DNA of 64,000 bases from Neobacillus notoginsengisoli (lineage in GTDB: Bacteria; Bacillota; Bacilli; Bacillales; Cytobacillaceae). The notes beneath the pieces are model-generated. The model ran no database searches. It was not told the DNA's origin and saw only the letters and a program-made list of their open reading frames with translations. Shown in pieces: positions 42,613-51,788 of this stretch. The DNA lies in assembly GCF_003515685.1 (NCBI RefSeq), contig NZ_QWEG01000001.1:372001-436000 (forward strand). Reading direction: 5' to 3'. The translations under genes were made by a program, and so were the position numbers. The first letter of the stretch is position 1. Each line of letters starts with the position of its first letter.

Positions 42613-44382
42613 TTGAGGAAATGTTGGCGAGTTGGTTTATTGGCTTTACTGAGTGTTCTATTATTGGTTGGGACGATGCCGCTCACTGGCCAGGCAAAAA
42701 AGCCAAAGTTCAGTTATGACGATTATAGTCAGGTTGACCTTGGCAAAGATGGCATGGTGGCAACGGCCCATCCGCTTGCCTCTGAAATTGGAGCGGAAGT
42801 GCTCGAAAAAGGGGGCAATGCCATTGATGCGGCGGTGGCGGTCCAGTTTGCGCTGAATGTCGTTGAACCAATGATGTCAGGGATTGGCGGCGGCGGGTTC
42901 ATGATGGTGTATGATGGCAAAACGAAGGAAACGACCATCATGAACAGCCGGGAACGTGCCCCTGCTGGCGCGACGCCTGATATGTTCCTCGATGAAAACG
43001 GCAACCCAATTCCTTTTGCGACCCGTGCGACTGGCGGGACAGCTGTTGGCGTTCCCGGTACATTAAAGGGACTTGAGACCGCTCTTGACAGGTGGGGAAC
43101 CCAAAAGATGCAGCAACTGATCGGGCCGGCCATCAAGCTTGCCCACAAAGGGTTCCCGATTGATTCCGTTTTAGCCGAAGCGATTGCGGAAAATCGGGAA
43201 ATGCTGTCGCGGACGGAAGCCAAAGAAGTTTTCCTTCCGGGTGGTAGGCCCCTTAAGGAAGGTGATATCCTCGTCCAGGAAGATCTGGCCAAAACCTTTA
43301 AGCTAATCCGCTCAAAAGGGGCAGATGCGTTCTATAAGGGGGAAATAGCATACGCTATTTCGGATATTGTCAAAGATTTCGGCGGTTCCATGGAGGTCAG
43401 TGACTTAAAGAAGTATGATGTCACAATCGACAAGCCTATCTGGGGAGATTACCAGGGATACCAAATTGCCAGTATGCCGCCTCCAAGCTCCGGCGGGGTA
43501 TTTCTTTTGCAAATGCTAAAAATCCTCGATGGATTTAATTTGTCTCAATACGATGTAAATTCTGTTGAGAAGGTTCATTTGTTGGCGGAAACGATGCATC
43601 TTGCCTATGCGGACCGTGCCTCCTATGCAGGCGACCCTGAATTTGTCAATGTGCCGATTAACGGGTTGCTGCATCCTGACTATATTAAGGAACGCCAGCG
43701 GCATATTAGCCTGAACAGCGTGAACAAGAATGTTACAGCCGGGGATCCATGGAAATACGAAGAGGCTAGTGCCAATTATGCGCCAACAAGCCAGCCAAAT
43801 GATCGGAAATATGGAGAGACGACCCACTTTACAGTAGCGGATAGGTGGGGGAATGTTGTTTCTTACACAACGACAATCGAGCAGCTTTTCGGGACAGGCA
43901 TCATGGTTCCTGGCTACGGAATAATGCTGAACAATGAACTGACCGATTTTGATGCCGTTCCTGGCGGGGCGAACGAAGTCCAGCCGAACAAACGGCCATT
44001 GAGCAGCATGACCCCCACGATCGTGTTTGAAAATGGTAAACCAGTCTTGACCGTTGGATCACCGGGAGGGCCGACCATCATCACGTCCGTCCTGCAGACG
44101 ATCCTCCATGCAATCGAATATGATATGGAGCTCAAAGCAGCAGTAGAAGAGCCGCGAATTTACACAAATAACATCAATTCATACCGTTTTGAAGAAGGAA
44201 TTAACCAAGATATCATTGCGAGTTTGAATGAAATGGGGCATAGATTCGGCTCTGAACCTACCACAATTGGTAATGTCCAAAGCATTCTAATTGACCATGA
44301 AAAAGGACTATTCAAAGGAGTCGCGGATTCGAGTAGAAATGGCGCCGCAATCGGGATTAATTTAAAAGGGAAACGGAAGTAA
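42613..44382 (+). CDS. ggt: Gamma-glutamyltransferase (gamma-glutamyltranspeptidase)
   Basis: A 589-residue secreted Ntn hydrolase that breaks and transfers gamma-glutamyl bonds of glutathione and gamma-glutamyl peptides. It has a signal peptide (residues 5-28, LLALLSVLLLVGTMPLTGQA), the long first subunit with GIGGGGFMMVYD and NSRERAP, the autocleavage site ahead of Thr403 (ETTHFTVADRWG), and the small subunit with PNKRPLSSMTPTIV and GSPGGPTI. Length and order are normal. It starts at TTG 42613 after GAGGAGGGG. In Bacillus the enzyme is also linked to poly-gamma-glutamate breakdown. Confidence 0.95.
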   Translation: MRKCWRVGLLALLSVLLLVGTMPLTGQAKKPKFSYDDYSQVDLGKDGMVATAHPLASEIGAEVLEKGGNAIDAAVAVQFALNVVEPMMSGIGGGGFMMVYDGKTKETTIMNSRERAPAGATPDMFLDENGNPIPFATRATGGTAVGVPGTLKGLETALDRWGTQKMQQLIGPAIKLAHKGFPIDSVLAEAIAENREMLSRTEAKEVFLPGGRPLKEGDILVQEDLAKTFKLIRSKGADAFYKGEIAYAISDIVKDFGGSMEVSDLKKYDVTIDKPIWGDYQGYQIASMPPPSSGGVFLLQMLKILDGFNLSQYDVNSVEKVHLLAETMHLAYADRASYAGDPEFVNVPINGLLHPDYIKERQRHISLNSVNKNVTAGDPWKYEEASANYAPTSQPNDRKYGETTHFTVADRWGNVVSYTTTIEQLFGTGIMVPGYGIMLNNELTDFDAVPGGANEVQPNKRPLSSMTPTIVFENGKPVLTVGSPGGPTIITSVLQTILHAIEYDMELKAAVEEPRIYTNNINSYRFEEGINQDIIASLNEMGHRFGSEPTTIGNVQSILIDHEKGLFKGVADSSRNGAAIGINLKGKRK

Positions 44383-44505
44383 GTATGAACTTTGCAGGTG
44401 CTGCAAAAATCCTATCGTAAATTTTCCCTTATTGGACAAAATAGGTACGGGACTGTGCTCCTTAAAAATAGCACTTTCCTATAAAACGTAAGGGAGTGAA
44501 ATAGG

Positions 44506-44718
44506 ATGGCTGATACCAATGAGCCTAAACGTGACACGAATGATAGCGGGTCAATAGCATTTAATGTAGGTGCGGTTCCTGGGGATACGATGGCTACTGC
44601 TCTTGATCCATTAGGTAGCGTTGCAAGTGCACCTACTGGCCAATCGCTGGAAAACAGGTCTGGAGTAGGTATCGTTGATAACAACAATGATGGTTCAGAA
44701 ACAAAACAGGAGAAATAA
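44506..44718 (+). CDS. Small hydrophilic protein
   Basis: A 70-residue, soluble protein without cysteines: MADTNEPKRDTNDSGSIAFN, VGAVPGDTMATALDPLGSVA, and an acidic C-terminal end. It has a ribosome site (GGGAGTG) before ATG 44506. The composition looks disordered. No known family; it lies between ggt and the Pho-box region, so it is a separate small gene. Confidence 0.55.
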   Translation: MADTNEPKRDTNDSGSIAFNVGAVPGDTMATALDPLGSVASAPTGQSLENRSGVGIVDNNNDGSETKQEK

Positions 44719-44921
44719 GTTAAGAAGGTTATGGCATGCGGTGGACTTCCAAAATGGGAGTCCATTTATTTTTTTTAAAAATTTTAATTCTAGTATTATT
44801 TAACCGATACATCACGAATAGGCAACAATCCATTTGTTGTCATTGTTTTGGCCTAAAAGAACTAAAGTCTATTAACTTATGAATAAGACTAAATAATCAT
44901 TTTTCCGCAATAACACCCTAT

Positions 44922-44975
44922 TTTACAAACCCTTAACCATTTCCTATCGAACTCTTAACCAATCCTCCTTATAAT
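44922..44975 (+). promoter_or_regulatory. Probable PhoP box and promoter of the 5'-nucleotidase gene
   Basis: Direct repeats at exact 11-base spacing: TTTACA (44922), TTAACC (44933), CTATCG (44944, weak), TTAACC (44955). The consensus is TT(A/T/C)ACA with 5-base gaps. A TATAAT (44970-44975) lies 9 bases beyond the last repeat. This is the arrangement of B. subtilis phosphate-starvation promoters. Confidence 0.65.
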
Positions 44976-45011
44976 CAATTTGTAATTCATTATTTTTAAG
45001 GAGGAAAATTC

Positions 45012-46640
45012 ATGTCGTTTTTCAGAAAAAAAGTGTTAGCCGCTTCCATGTCAATTAGTCTATTGATGACAGGCATGGTTGGAAGTTCAGTTTCAGCGAA
45101 TGTACAAAAGGTTCCGCCAGGTCTTGCGAAAAAAGAAAATGTAAAGGTTCAATTGTTGAGCGTAAACGATCTTCACGGCAAAATCAATGTAAGCGAACGG
45201 TTCGATAATGACCCGAATACATATGGAAACGCTGCTTACCTTGCAACATATCTTCGTGATCGTGAACAAACGAATGAAAACACGCTAATCGTCCATTCCG
45301 GGGACATGGTGGGAGGCAGCCCGCCTGTATCAGCCCTGTTTCAAGATGAGCCTACCGTTGAAGTTATGGAATCCATCGGTTTTGATGTAGGAACGCTTGG
45401 AAATCACGAGTTTGATGAAGGTGTGGACGAGCTCCTTCGTTTAACTTACGGTGGATACCATCCGAATGGAACGGCTAATTATGACGGCATCGATTTTCCA
45501 ATGGTGGCGGCCAACGTTGTGTATAAGGACAGCGGGGAACTTGTACTCCCGCCATACTATATAAAAAATGTTAAGGGCCAGAAGATCGGCTTCATCGGCG
45601 TTACGACAACAGAAACACCGAATATGGTCGTTGCAAAAGGTATCACGAATGTTGAATTTACAGACGAAGCAGCAGCAATCAACAAATATGTTCCAGAACT
45701 AGCCAAGCGTGGCGTGGAAGCCATTGTCGTCCTGGCACACGTTCCTGGAAGCCAGGCCGGTGAATCGGCAACTGGGGAAATTGCAAAATTGGCCACAGAA
45801 ATCAATGATAAGGTCGATATTATTATTGCCGCCCACAACCATCAAAAGGTAAATGCCGTAGTGGACAATAAGCTGATTGTTCAAGCGGGGGAATATGGAA
45901 AAGCTTTTGCTGATATCGATTTTGAAATTGATCCAGTGACGGGGGATATTGTTAAAAAAGAAGCAGAAATCGTTGATGTCATTCAACAAGGAGTCACACC
46001 TGATCCTGAGGTGTCCGCGATTTTGGAAAAATACACAATTGCTATCGCGCCTAAATTGAATGAAGTCATCGGACAAGCAGCAAACTCTATGCAAGGCGGT
46101 TATATCACAAAGGAATACTTTGGCGACAATGCCCTGGGAAATCTGATTGCGGATGGAATGAATGCGGCAATGGGAAGCGATTTTGCCATGATGAATGGCG
46201 GAGGAATCCGTGCCAGCCTGGATGCAGGCGAGATTACCTGGGAAGAATTGTACAATATCCAGCCATTTGGCAACACATTGGTCACAATTGAAGTCCAAGG
46301 ATCTGAGATGGATGAAATTGTGAATGCGCAAATTTCTTCTTACGGGCCTGATGCCTCGATTGGCGGTTTCCATTACAAATGGGACAGCACAACCGGCAAA
46401 GTGACTGAAATTACCTTGGCTGATGGGACTCCTATTGACCAGAACGCAACGTACACACTGACAGTCAACAATTACATGTACGACCATTACTCTGACAAGT
46501 ACAAGCTCCGTGCCTACGGCGAAAATCCCGTTCATGGACCGGACGACCTTCAAGCCACAGTTGATTTTGTAAAGAGCTTCACATCTTCAATCAACTACGA
46601 AGCAGAAGGGCGCATTATCAATATTTCAGCGGCGCAATAA
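45012..46640 (+). CDS. Secreted 5'-nucleotidase / metallophosphoesterase
   Basis: A 542-residue exported enzyme of the UshA/YfkN type, which releases phosphate from nucleotides outside the cell. The signal peptide is residues 1-29 (LAASMSISLLMTGMVGSSVS). The metallophosphatase domain has NDLHG (about 53), HSGDMV (about 97), GNHEFDEG (about 136) and VLAHVPG and AAHNHQK; the C-terminal 5'-nucleotidase domain has NALGNLIAD and MNGGGIR, NIQPFGNTL. GGAGG precedes ATG 45012. The likely PhoP box fits induction under phosphate shortage. Confidence 0.93.
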   Translation: MSFFRKKVLAASMSISLLMTGMVGSSVSANVQKVPPGLAKKENVKVQLLSVNDLHGKINVSERFDNDPNTYGNAAYLATYLRDREQTNENTLIVHSGDMVGGSPPVSALFQDEPTVEVMESIGFDVGTLGNHEFDEGVDELLRLTYGGYHPNGTANYDGIDFPMVAANVVYKDSGELVLPPYYIKNVKGQKIGFIGVTTTETPNMVVAKGITNVEFTDEAAAINKYVPELAKRGVEAIVVLAHVPGSQAGESATGEIAKLATEINDKVDIIIAAHNHQKVNAVVDNKLIVQAGEYGKAFADIDFEIDPVTGDIVKKEAEIVDVIQQGVTPDPEVSAILEKYTIAIAPKLNEVIGQAANSMQGGYITKEYFGDNALGNLIADGMNAAMGSDFAMMNGGGIRASLDAGEITWEELYNIQPFGNTLVTIEVQGSEMDEIVNAQISSYGPDASIGGFHYKWDSTTGKVTEITLADGTPIDQNATYTLTVNNYMYDHYSDKYKLRAYGENPVHGPDDLQATVDFVKSFTSSINYEAEGRIINISAAQ

Positions 46641-46656
46641 TTAGGAAGTTTAACGA

Positions 46657-46690
46657 AGAGTTTGCCTTTTTTAAGGCAAGCTCTTTTTGT
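46657..46690 (+). terminator. Terminator of the 5'-nucleotidase gene
   Basis: The stem agagtttgcc/ggcaagctct followed by TTTTTGT. Confidence 0.85.
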
Positions 46691-46900
46691 AATAAAGCGG
46701 ATGGAATGAATGCGAAAAATGAAGAGAAAATGGTGGGAACGAAACCATATGACTTTCCTTTTTTTGCAAAAACAATGGATTAGCCTGATAAAATGTTCCT
46801 CTTTTCATCATAACTGTTTAAATTCCTTAGTACAGGGAAACTAACCCAATGGAAGGAGGAGCAGAAAATCAAAAAGTATGAAAAAAATGAGGAGGAGACA

Positions 46901-47521
46901 TTGTTGAAGTTTGTTAAAAAAATATTTTGTTTGGGCATTTTTGCTTTAAGTTTCGGTTTTGCTATTCAACCAGCAAATGCAGCACAGTTATCATATGGTT
47001 CCACGGGGAAGCAGGTCATACATACTCAAACAATATTAAAACAATTGGGTTATTTTAATACGGAGGTTACAGGCTATTATGGCCCCATCACTGAAAATGC
47101 AGTGAAAAGGTTCCAACAGGATTTTAACATCGAATCCCTGGGAATTGTAGGGCCAAAAACATCAAAAAAACTTACGGAAATTGAAATGATGGCGCATGTT
47201 GTTTACGGTGAGGCACGTGGTGAAAGTTACGAAGGACAGGTTGCTGTGGCAGCTGTCATACTCAACAGATTGCAATCAGAAGAGTTCCCAGATACAATCT
47301 CGGGGGTTATTTTCCAAAGGAATGCCTTTACCGCAGTCCAGGACGGACAGTTCTATTTAATTCCTGATTCCTCGGCATACCAGGCAGTCAGGGATTCATT
47401 GCTAGGTTGGGATCCGAGCCAAGGTGCTGTTTTTTACTATAACCCTCGTCTTGCTACGGATCAATGGATTTTCTCCCGCCAGGCAATAAAGCAAATTGGG
47501 AACCATACATTCGCCATGTAA
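46901..47521 (+). CDS. Cell-wall hydrolase, SleB/CwlJ type
   Basis: A 206-residue protein with a signal peptide (residues 5-28, FCLGIFALSFGFAIQPANAA), a PG_binding_1 domain (SYGSTGKQVIHTQTILKQLG, residues 31-50, to about 89), and a SleB-type hydrolase domain with VYGEARGESYEGQVAVAAVI (about residues 97-116) and FYYNPRLATDQWI. The catalytic Glu is in EARGES. Such enzymes cut spore-cortex or cell-wall peptidoglycan; this one is shorter than SleB (about 305 aa). It starts at TTG 46901 after GAGGAG. A terminator follows. Confidence 0.9.
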   Translation: MLKFVKKIFCLGIFALSFGFAIQPANAAQLSYGSTGKQVIHTQTILKQLGYFNTEVTGYYGPITENAVKRFQQDFNIESLGIVGPKTSKKLTEIEMMAHVVYGEARGESYEGQVAVAAVILNRLQSEEFPDTISGVIFQRNAFTAVQDGQFYLIPDSSAYQAVRDSLLGWDPSQGAVFYYNPRLATDQWIFSRQAIKQIGNHTFAM

Positions 47522-47571
47522 CGATTTATTTCAAAAAGTTTCTATTTAAAAAAGCACAATTAGACTTAAGA

Positions 47572-47599
47572 TAACTCGGCGTAAAGCCGAGTTTTTTTA
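47572..47599 (+). terminator. Terminator after the cell-wall hydrolase gene
   Basis: The stem aactcggc/gccgagtt followed by TTTTTAT. Confidence 0.85.
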
Positions 47600-47787
47600 T
47601 TTGGTAGAAAGTGATTTGCCAAAACTGTTTTTATCATTGCCATGTTTGGGCACAAGGCAATGCACTATCCGCTTGTTTTTTCATAGAATACTTCGGGCAA
47701 ACTCAGAACCGTCCCCAATTAGCACCCATTTATCAATATCCGAACTATTAAAATACTAGAATAAATAGTAATATTCAGAAAAAATAG

Positions 47788-47841
47788 TTGACAAGAGCAA
47801 CCAATAATATTTAATATAAGAACAAGTTGTTTTAAGCAACT
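47788..47841 (+). promoter_or_regulatory. Promoter and possible MarR operator of the peptide-uptake operon
   Basis: TTGACA (47788-47793), 18 bases, TAATAT (47812-47817). The inverted repeat AGTTG-TTTTAAG-CAACT (47825-47841) lies just past the promoter, where a MarR repressor could block transcription. The operator is an inference. Confidence 0.5.
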
Positions 47842-47872
47842 AAATTTTTTGTCTGATAAAGGATTGAAGCGG

Positions 47873-48304
47873 ATGGATGAAAAAATTCAGAGGATTAAAA
47901 GATTCAATCGTTTTTATCTAAATGTTGTCGGGCTGTACTCGCAGTATACCGATGGCAGCCCTTATTCAATGTCGGAGGCCATGATCCTATTCGATATTAA
48001 TCAAACGGAAAAATGTACAGCTTCTCAGTTAACGGAATCCTTCAAATTCGATAAAGGGTATGTGAGTAGAATCATTAATAAACTTAGTGACCAAGGTCTT
48101 ATTAGGAGAGTATCCTCGAGCAATGACAAGCGAATGAAATATCTGCATATCACTGAGCAGGGGGAAAAGGTACTAAGAAATCTATCAAATAATGCCAGTG
48201 ATAATGTAAGGAAAATGATTGAGAAAATTAGTATGGATGAGCTTGATACGCTGATTGATGCAATGGAAGAAATAGAAAGAATTTTATCAAACAAAGGGGA
48301 ATGA
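47873..48304 (+). CDS. MarR-family transcription regulator
   Basis: A 143-residue protein with a MarR winged helix: MSEAMILFDINQTEKCTASQ, then LTESFKFDKGYVSRIINKLS (recognition helix near residues 58-77), and VSSSNDKRMKYLHITEQGEK for the wing. ATG 47873 is preferred over TTG 47849, since an AAAGGATTGAAGCGG site precedes it. It is 4 bases from the binding-protein gene, so it likely represses its own operon until a ligand (perhaps a peptide) is bound. Confidence 0.9.
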   Translation: MDEKIQRIKRFNRFYLNVVGLYSQYTDGSPYSMSEAMILFDINQTEKCTASQLTESFKFDKGYVSRIINKLSDQGLIRRVSSSNDKRMKYLHITEQGEKVLRNLSNNASDNVRKMIEKISMDELDTLIDAMEEIERILSNKGE

Positions 48305-48308
48305 AGTA

Positions 48309-49850
48309 ATGCTTAAGAAAAATGGAATAGTTGCACTTCTTTTAGTTGTCGTAATGGTTTTATCAGCTTGTACCGCAGGAACCAATGCTGATAATAAGTC
48401 ATCTGATTCAGGTTCAGGCGGTGGCAGTAAAGGGCCGCTTATCATCGGCTTTGAAGCGGACGCTTCGACTTTATTAGCAAACCACGATGTAAACTACACA
48501 ACAGACACTTTAATTCGTAACATCTATGACCCGATCATCGACCGAGACGGAAAAACAGGTGAATTTGTTCCTGTTTTAGCGGAAGAGTGGAAGAATGTAG
48601 ACGAAAAAACATGGACCCTGAAGCTGAAAGAGGGGGTTAAATTTCATAACGGTGCAGATTTTAATGCGGATGCAGTAAAATTCAGCATTGATTATATTCT
48701 TGATGAGGCGAACGGCTCGTATTACCGCTCAAGGTGGGCGAGTATCGAAGAGGTTGTCGTCCTATCGGATTATGAGGTGGAAATCCGTACAGCCGTGCCC
48801 TTCCCAAGTTTAATTCAGCGCATTGCGGAGGACTTGCTCATAATGGAGCCGGGTTATGTGAAGGAAGTAGGTATTGAGAAAGCAGCACGTGAACCGGTTG
48901 GAACTGGCGCCTATACATTTGTTGAATGGTCAAGGGATAACCACTTGAAATTAAAGGCAAATAAAGACTATTGGCAAGGAAAGCCAGCGGTCGAAGAAGT
49001 GGAATTCAGGATTATCCCTGAATTTAGTGCCAGAATGTCTGCGTTCATGAGTGGTGAGATTCATCTCTTTAAGAATATCCCAGTAGACTCGGTTGCTCAG
49101 TTTGATAAAAACCAAATAGGGGAAGTTCCTTCTTCCCGCATTAACTATTTAGCACTCTCTAATTTGGTCGACGGCCCATTAAAGGATGTAAAGGTTAGAC
49201 AAGCCATTAATTACGCAATAGATGCAGATGAACTCCTTGAAGCAGTATTAAATGGCTACGGCACAAGAATAACAGGCCCGCTATCAAAATTAAATGCCGA
49301 CTATGCTGAAACGAAAGACTATGGGTATGATCCTGACCGTGCGGTTCAGTTAATCAAGGAGGCTGGGGTTGATCCGAAGGAATTATCATTAACCCTTGAT
49401 ACACCAAGCGGCCGTTATCCTATGGATTCACATGTCGCGCAGGCAATTGCCTCCCAATTACAGAAGGTCGGGATAAAAGTAAATGTTCAAGTAAATGAGT
49501 GGGGTAAGCATTTGGAAAAGATTCAAAAAAGGGAGACTGGCGATATGTACATGCTTGGCTGGGGGCCAGCTTTTGATGCACAGTCAACCATTGAGAATCT
49601 CTTCACACAAAATGCGCCGTACAGCAGTTTCTATCAGGAAGATATTGAAAAGAAAATCATGGAAACAAACCAATTGTTTGATCAAAAAGAGCGTCAAACA
49701 GGGTATGCAGAGATTCAACAGTTATTAGTGGACCAGGCAGCATGGGTTCCGCTATGGCAACAAGCCGACCTTTACGCTATTAGCACTTCTTTGAAATTCT
49801 CACCGCGAATTGATGAGAAAATGAATGTATTTGAGATGTCCTGGAAGTAG
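48309..49850 (+). CDS. Peptide ABC transporter, substrate-binding lipoprotein
   Basis: A 513-residue extracellular binding protein (SBP_bac_5 family). The lipobox VLSACTA makes Cys about residue 21 the lipid anchor; a short Ser/Gly linker follows. The fold core is seen in WTLKLKEGVKFHNGADFNAD, RQAINYAIDADELL and YGYDPDRAVQLIKEAG. It captures oligo- or dipeptides for the permeases downstream. It starts 4 bases after the MarR gene and is followed by an attenuating hairpin, which would keep more of this protein than of the membrane parts. Confidence 0.92.
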   Translation: MLKKNGIVALLLVVVMVLSACTAGTNADNKSSDSGSGGGSKGPLIIGFEADASTLLANHDVNYTTDTLIRNIYDPIIDRDGKTGEFVPVLAEEWKNVDEKTWTLKLKEGVKFHNGADFNADAVKFSIDYILDEANGSYYRSRWASIEEVVVLSDYEVEIRTAVPFPSLIQRIAEDLLIMEPGYVKEVGIEKAAREPVGTGAYTFVEWSRDNHLKLKANKDYWQGKPAVEEVEFRIIPEFSARMSAFMSGEIHLFKNIPVDSVAQFDKNQIGEVPSSRINYLALSNLVDGPLKDVKVRQAINYAIDADELLEAVLNGYGTRITGPLSKLNADYAETKDYGYDPDRAVQLIKEAGVDPKELSLTLDTPSGRYPMDSHVAQAIASQLQKVGIKVNVQVNEWGKHLEKIQKRETGDMYMLGWGPAFDAQSTIENLFTQNAPYSSFYQEDIEKKIMETNQLFDQKERQTGYAEIQQLLVDQAAWVPLWQQADLYAISTSLKFSPRIDEKMNVFEMSWK

Positions 49851-49885
49851 AGTAAGAGATTCATCGCTTCCAGCAGCTTGCACCA

Positions 49886-49918
49886 AAGAAGGGAGGCATA
49901 AGACCTCTCTTCTTTTAT
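49886..49918 (+). terminator. Attenuating hairpin between binding protein and permease
   Basis: The stem aagaagggagg/cctctcttctt is followed by TTATT. Internal leaky terminators like this usually set a high binding-protein-to-permease ratio. Confidence 0.7.
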
Positions 49919-49944
49919 TCGAAAGCATAAGGGAGGAGTTGCTT

Positions 49945-50862
49945 ATGTTAGATTTTGTTGCCAAAAGATTACTGCAAGTTATTCTTGTGGTCATTCTAGC
50001 CCTTACAGTTGTTTTCTTTTTGATTCGTCTTTCAGGAGATCCAACAACTCTTTTCCTGCCTCCCGATGCGCCGAGGGAGCAAATTGAAGAATATCGGGAA
50101 TTATTAGGATTTAATCGCCCGTTGGTTGTTCAATATGGGGAGTTCATGTTTAACGCGGTTCAAGGTGACTTTGGAAAATCGTTAAGAAGTGGCGAGGACG
50201 CACTGGGGCTAGTTTTGCAAAGAATGCCTGCAACGTTTCAGTTAGCCTTTGCAGCATTATTTCTCTCCATTCTCATCGCTATTCCTTTAGGAGTTTTATC
50301 GGCCTATAAGCGAAACACGTTATTTGATAAGGCAAGTGTTGCCCTGACTGTGATTGGCCAGGCAATTCCCAACTTCTGGTTTGGCTTAATCCTGATTTTT
50401 ATTTTTGCGGCTCAGCTCAAAATACTCCCGTCAAGTGGGGGTGGTTCTTTTGCCCATATGGTTCTCCCGGTCATTACATTAGCTCTATATAGTATATCGA
50501 GGTTTGTCCGGTTTACGAGATCAGCCATGCTGGATGTCTTAAACAAAGACTATATCCGCACTTCTAAAGCCGCGGGCGCGCCAACCATGAGCTTGATTAT
50601 GAAATATGCCTTAAAGAACTCGCTAATTCCAATCATTACGTTAGTTGCACTTGACCTCGGTGTTTTATTAGGAGGAGCCGTGATTACGGAGGCGGTCTTT
50701 TCTTGGCCGGGTGTTGGAAGGTTATTACATCAGTCACTTATGAACCGGGATTTCCCAATCGTTTTGGCAGGAGTTTTTATCATTGCCATTATTTATTCCG
50801 TCATTAATTTTATTGCAGACGTTTTATATGCGTATGTAAACCCTCAAATTCGAGTGAAGTAG
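49945..50862 (+). CDS. Peptide ABC transporter permease 1 (Opp/DppB type)
   Basis: A 305-residue integral membrane protein with six helices; the first, at residues 5-27 (VAKRLLQVILVVILALTVVF), is set off from the rest by the long N-terminal loop seen in DppB. The EAA cytoplasmic loop (RTSKAAGAPTMSLIMKYALK, about residues 204-223) contacts the ATPases. ATG 49945 follows GGAGG. It forms the channel with the next gene 8 bases away. Confidence 0.93.
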   Translation: MLDFVAKRLLQVILVVILALTVVFFLIRLSGDPTTLFLPPDAPREQIEEYRELLGFNRPLVVQYGEFMFNAVQGDFGKSLRSGEDALGLVLQRMPATFQLAFAALFLSILIAIPLGVLSAYKRNTLFDKASVALTVIGQAIPNFWFGLILIFIFAAQLKILPSSGGGSFAHMVLPVITLALYSISRFVRFTRSAMLDVLNKDYIRTSKAAGAPTMSLIMKYALKNSLIPIITLVALDLGVLLGGAVITEAVFSWPGVGRLLHQSLMNRDFPIVLAGVFIIAIIYSVINFIADVLYAYVNPQIRVK

Positions 50863-50870
50863 GTGAGGAT

Positions 50871-51773
50871 GTGGAAACGGGTACCATTTCTGCTGCTAAG
50901 AAGCCACTGAACATGAACGTGAAGAAAAAATCAAAGCTGAAAGTTATGTTCCGAAAGCTGACCCGGAGTTGGACAGGGACGCTCGGTTTCTGTCTCATTA
51001 TCCTATTGATTGTCCTAAGCTTATTTGGGGAGTGGATTGCTCCATTTGATCCGATGGATGCTCAATTAAGGGATAAGTTATTACCCCCGATGACGGAAGG
51101 CCATCTATTAGGCACGGATCAATTAGGCAGGGATATATTCTCACGGATCATCGTGGGTGCGAGGGTTTCTGTGATCATCGGTTTGGCAACGGCCTTATTG
51201 GCGGGGCTGATCGGTACCGTTATCGGGGTAATCGCCGGCTACTATAGGGGTTGGGTCGATGCTGTCCTAATGAGGATTGTCGATGTTCAGCTGAGCTTCC
51301 CTTTTATATTGTTGGTTCTCGTCATCAATGCGGTGTTAGGCGCTGGGCTTCGAAACATCGTTATTTCTTTAGCCCTGGCAGGTTGGGTCATTTTTGCAAG
51401 GGTGATTCGAAGCGAGGTCCTGGCTTTAAGGGAGAAGGAATTTATTACAGCTGCGATCGCCACTGGGGTTCCTAAATTCGAAATATTGGTTAGGCATATC
51501 TTACCCAATATCTTTACACCAATTATTATTCTGGCTTCTCTGCAAATCGGCACCTATATTATCGCGGAAGCCTCCGTTAGTTTTTTAGGTTTTGGCGTTC
51601 AGCCGCCGGCACCAGCGTGGGGGAATATGCTGAATGAAGGAAAGGATTATATTTTCAGCTCATGGTGGTTAATCACTTTCCCTGGTATTGCTATTATTCT
51701 AACAACACTTGGAGTCAACCTATTCGGTGATTGGTTGAGAGATACACTCGACCCTGAACTTAAAGGGGAATGA
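50871..51773 (+). CDS. Peptide ABC transporter permease 2 (Opp/DppC type)
   Basis: A 300-residue six-helix permease. The first helix is at residues about 43-64 (LGFCLIILLIVLSLFGEWIA); the typical motif LLGTDQLGRDIFSRIIVGAR lies at 83-102; the EAA loop is EFITAAIATGVPKFEILVRH (about 188-207). The start is GTG 50871 after AGGTGAGG. The partner of the permease before it; together they carry peptides across the membrane. Confidence 0.93.
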   Translation: METGTISAAKKPLNMNVKKKSKLKVMFRKLTRSWTGTLGFCLIILLIVLSLFGEWIAPFDPMDAQLRDKLLPPMTEGHLLGTDQLGRDIFSRIIVGARVSVIIGLATALLAGLIGTVIGVIAGYYRGWVDAVLMRIVDVQLSFPFILLVLVINAVLGAGLRNIVISLALAGWVIFARVIRSEVLALREKEFITAAIATGVPKFEILVRHILPNIFTPIIILASLQIGTYIIAEASVSFLGFGVQPPAPAWGNMLNEGKDYIFSSWWLITFPGIAIILTTLGVNLFGDWLRDTLDPELKGE

Positions 51774-51788
51774 TCGGAGGGAAAAAAG

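Noticed and set aside
45699-46553. 284-codon minus-strand frame in the 5'-nucleotidase gene
   Set aside because: The plus-strand frame has all family motifs; this is a chance open frame.
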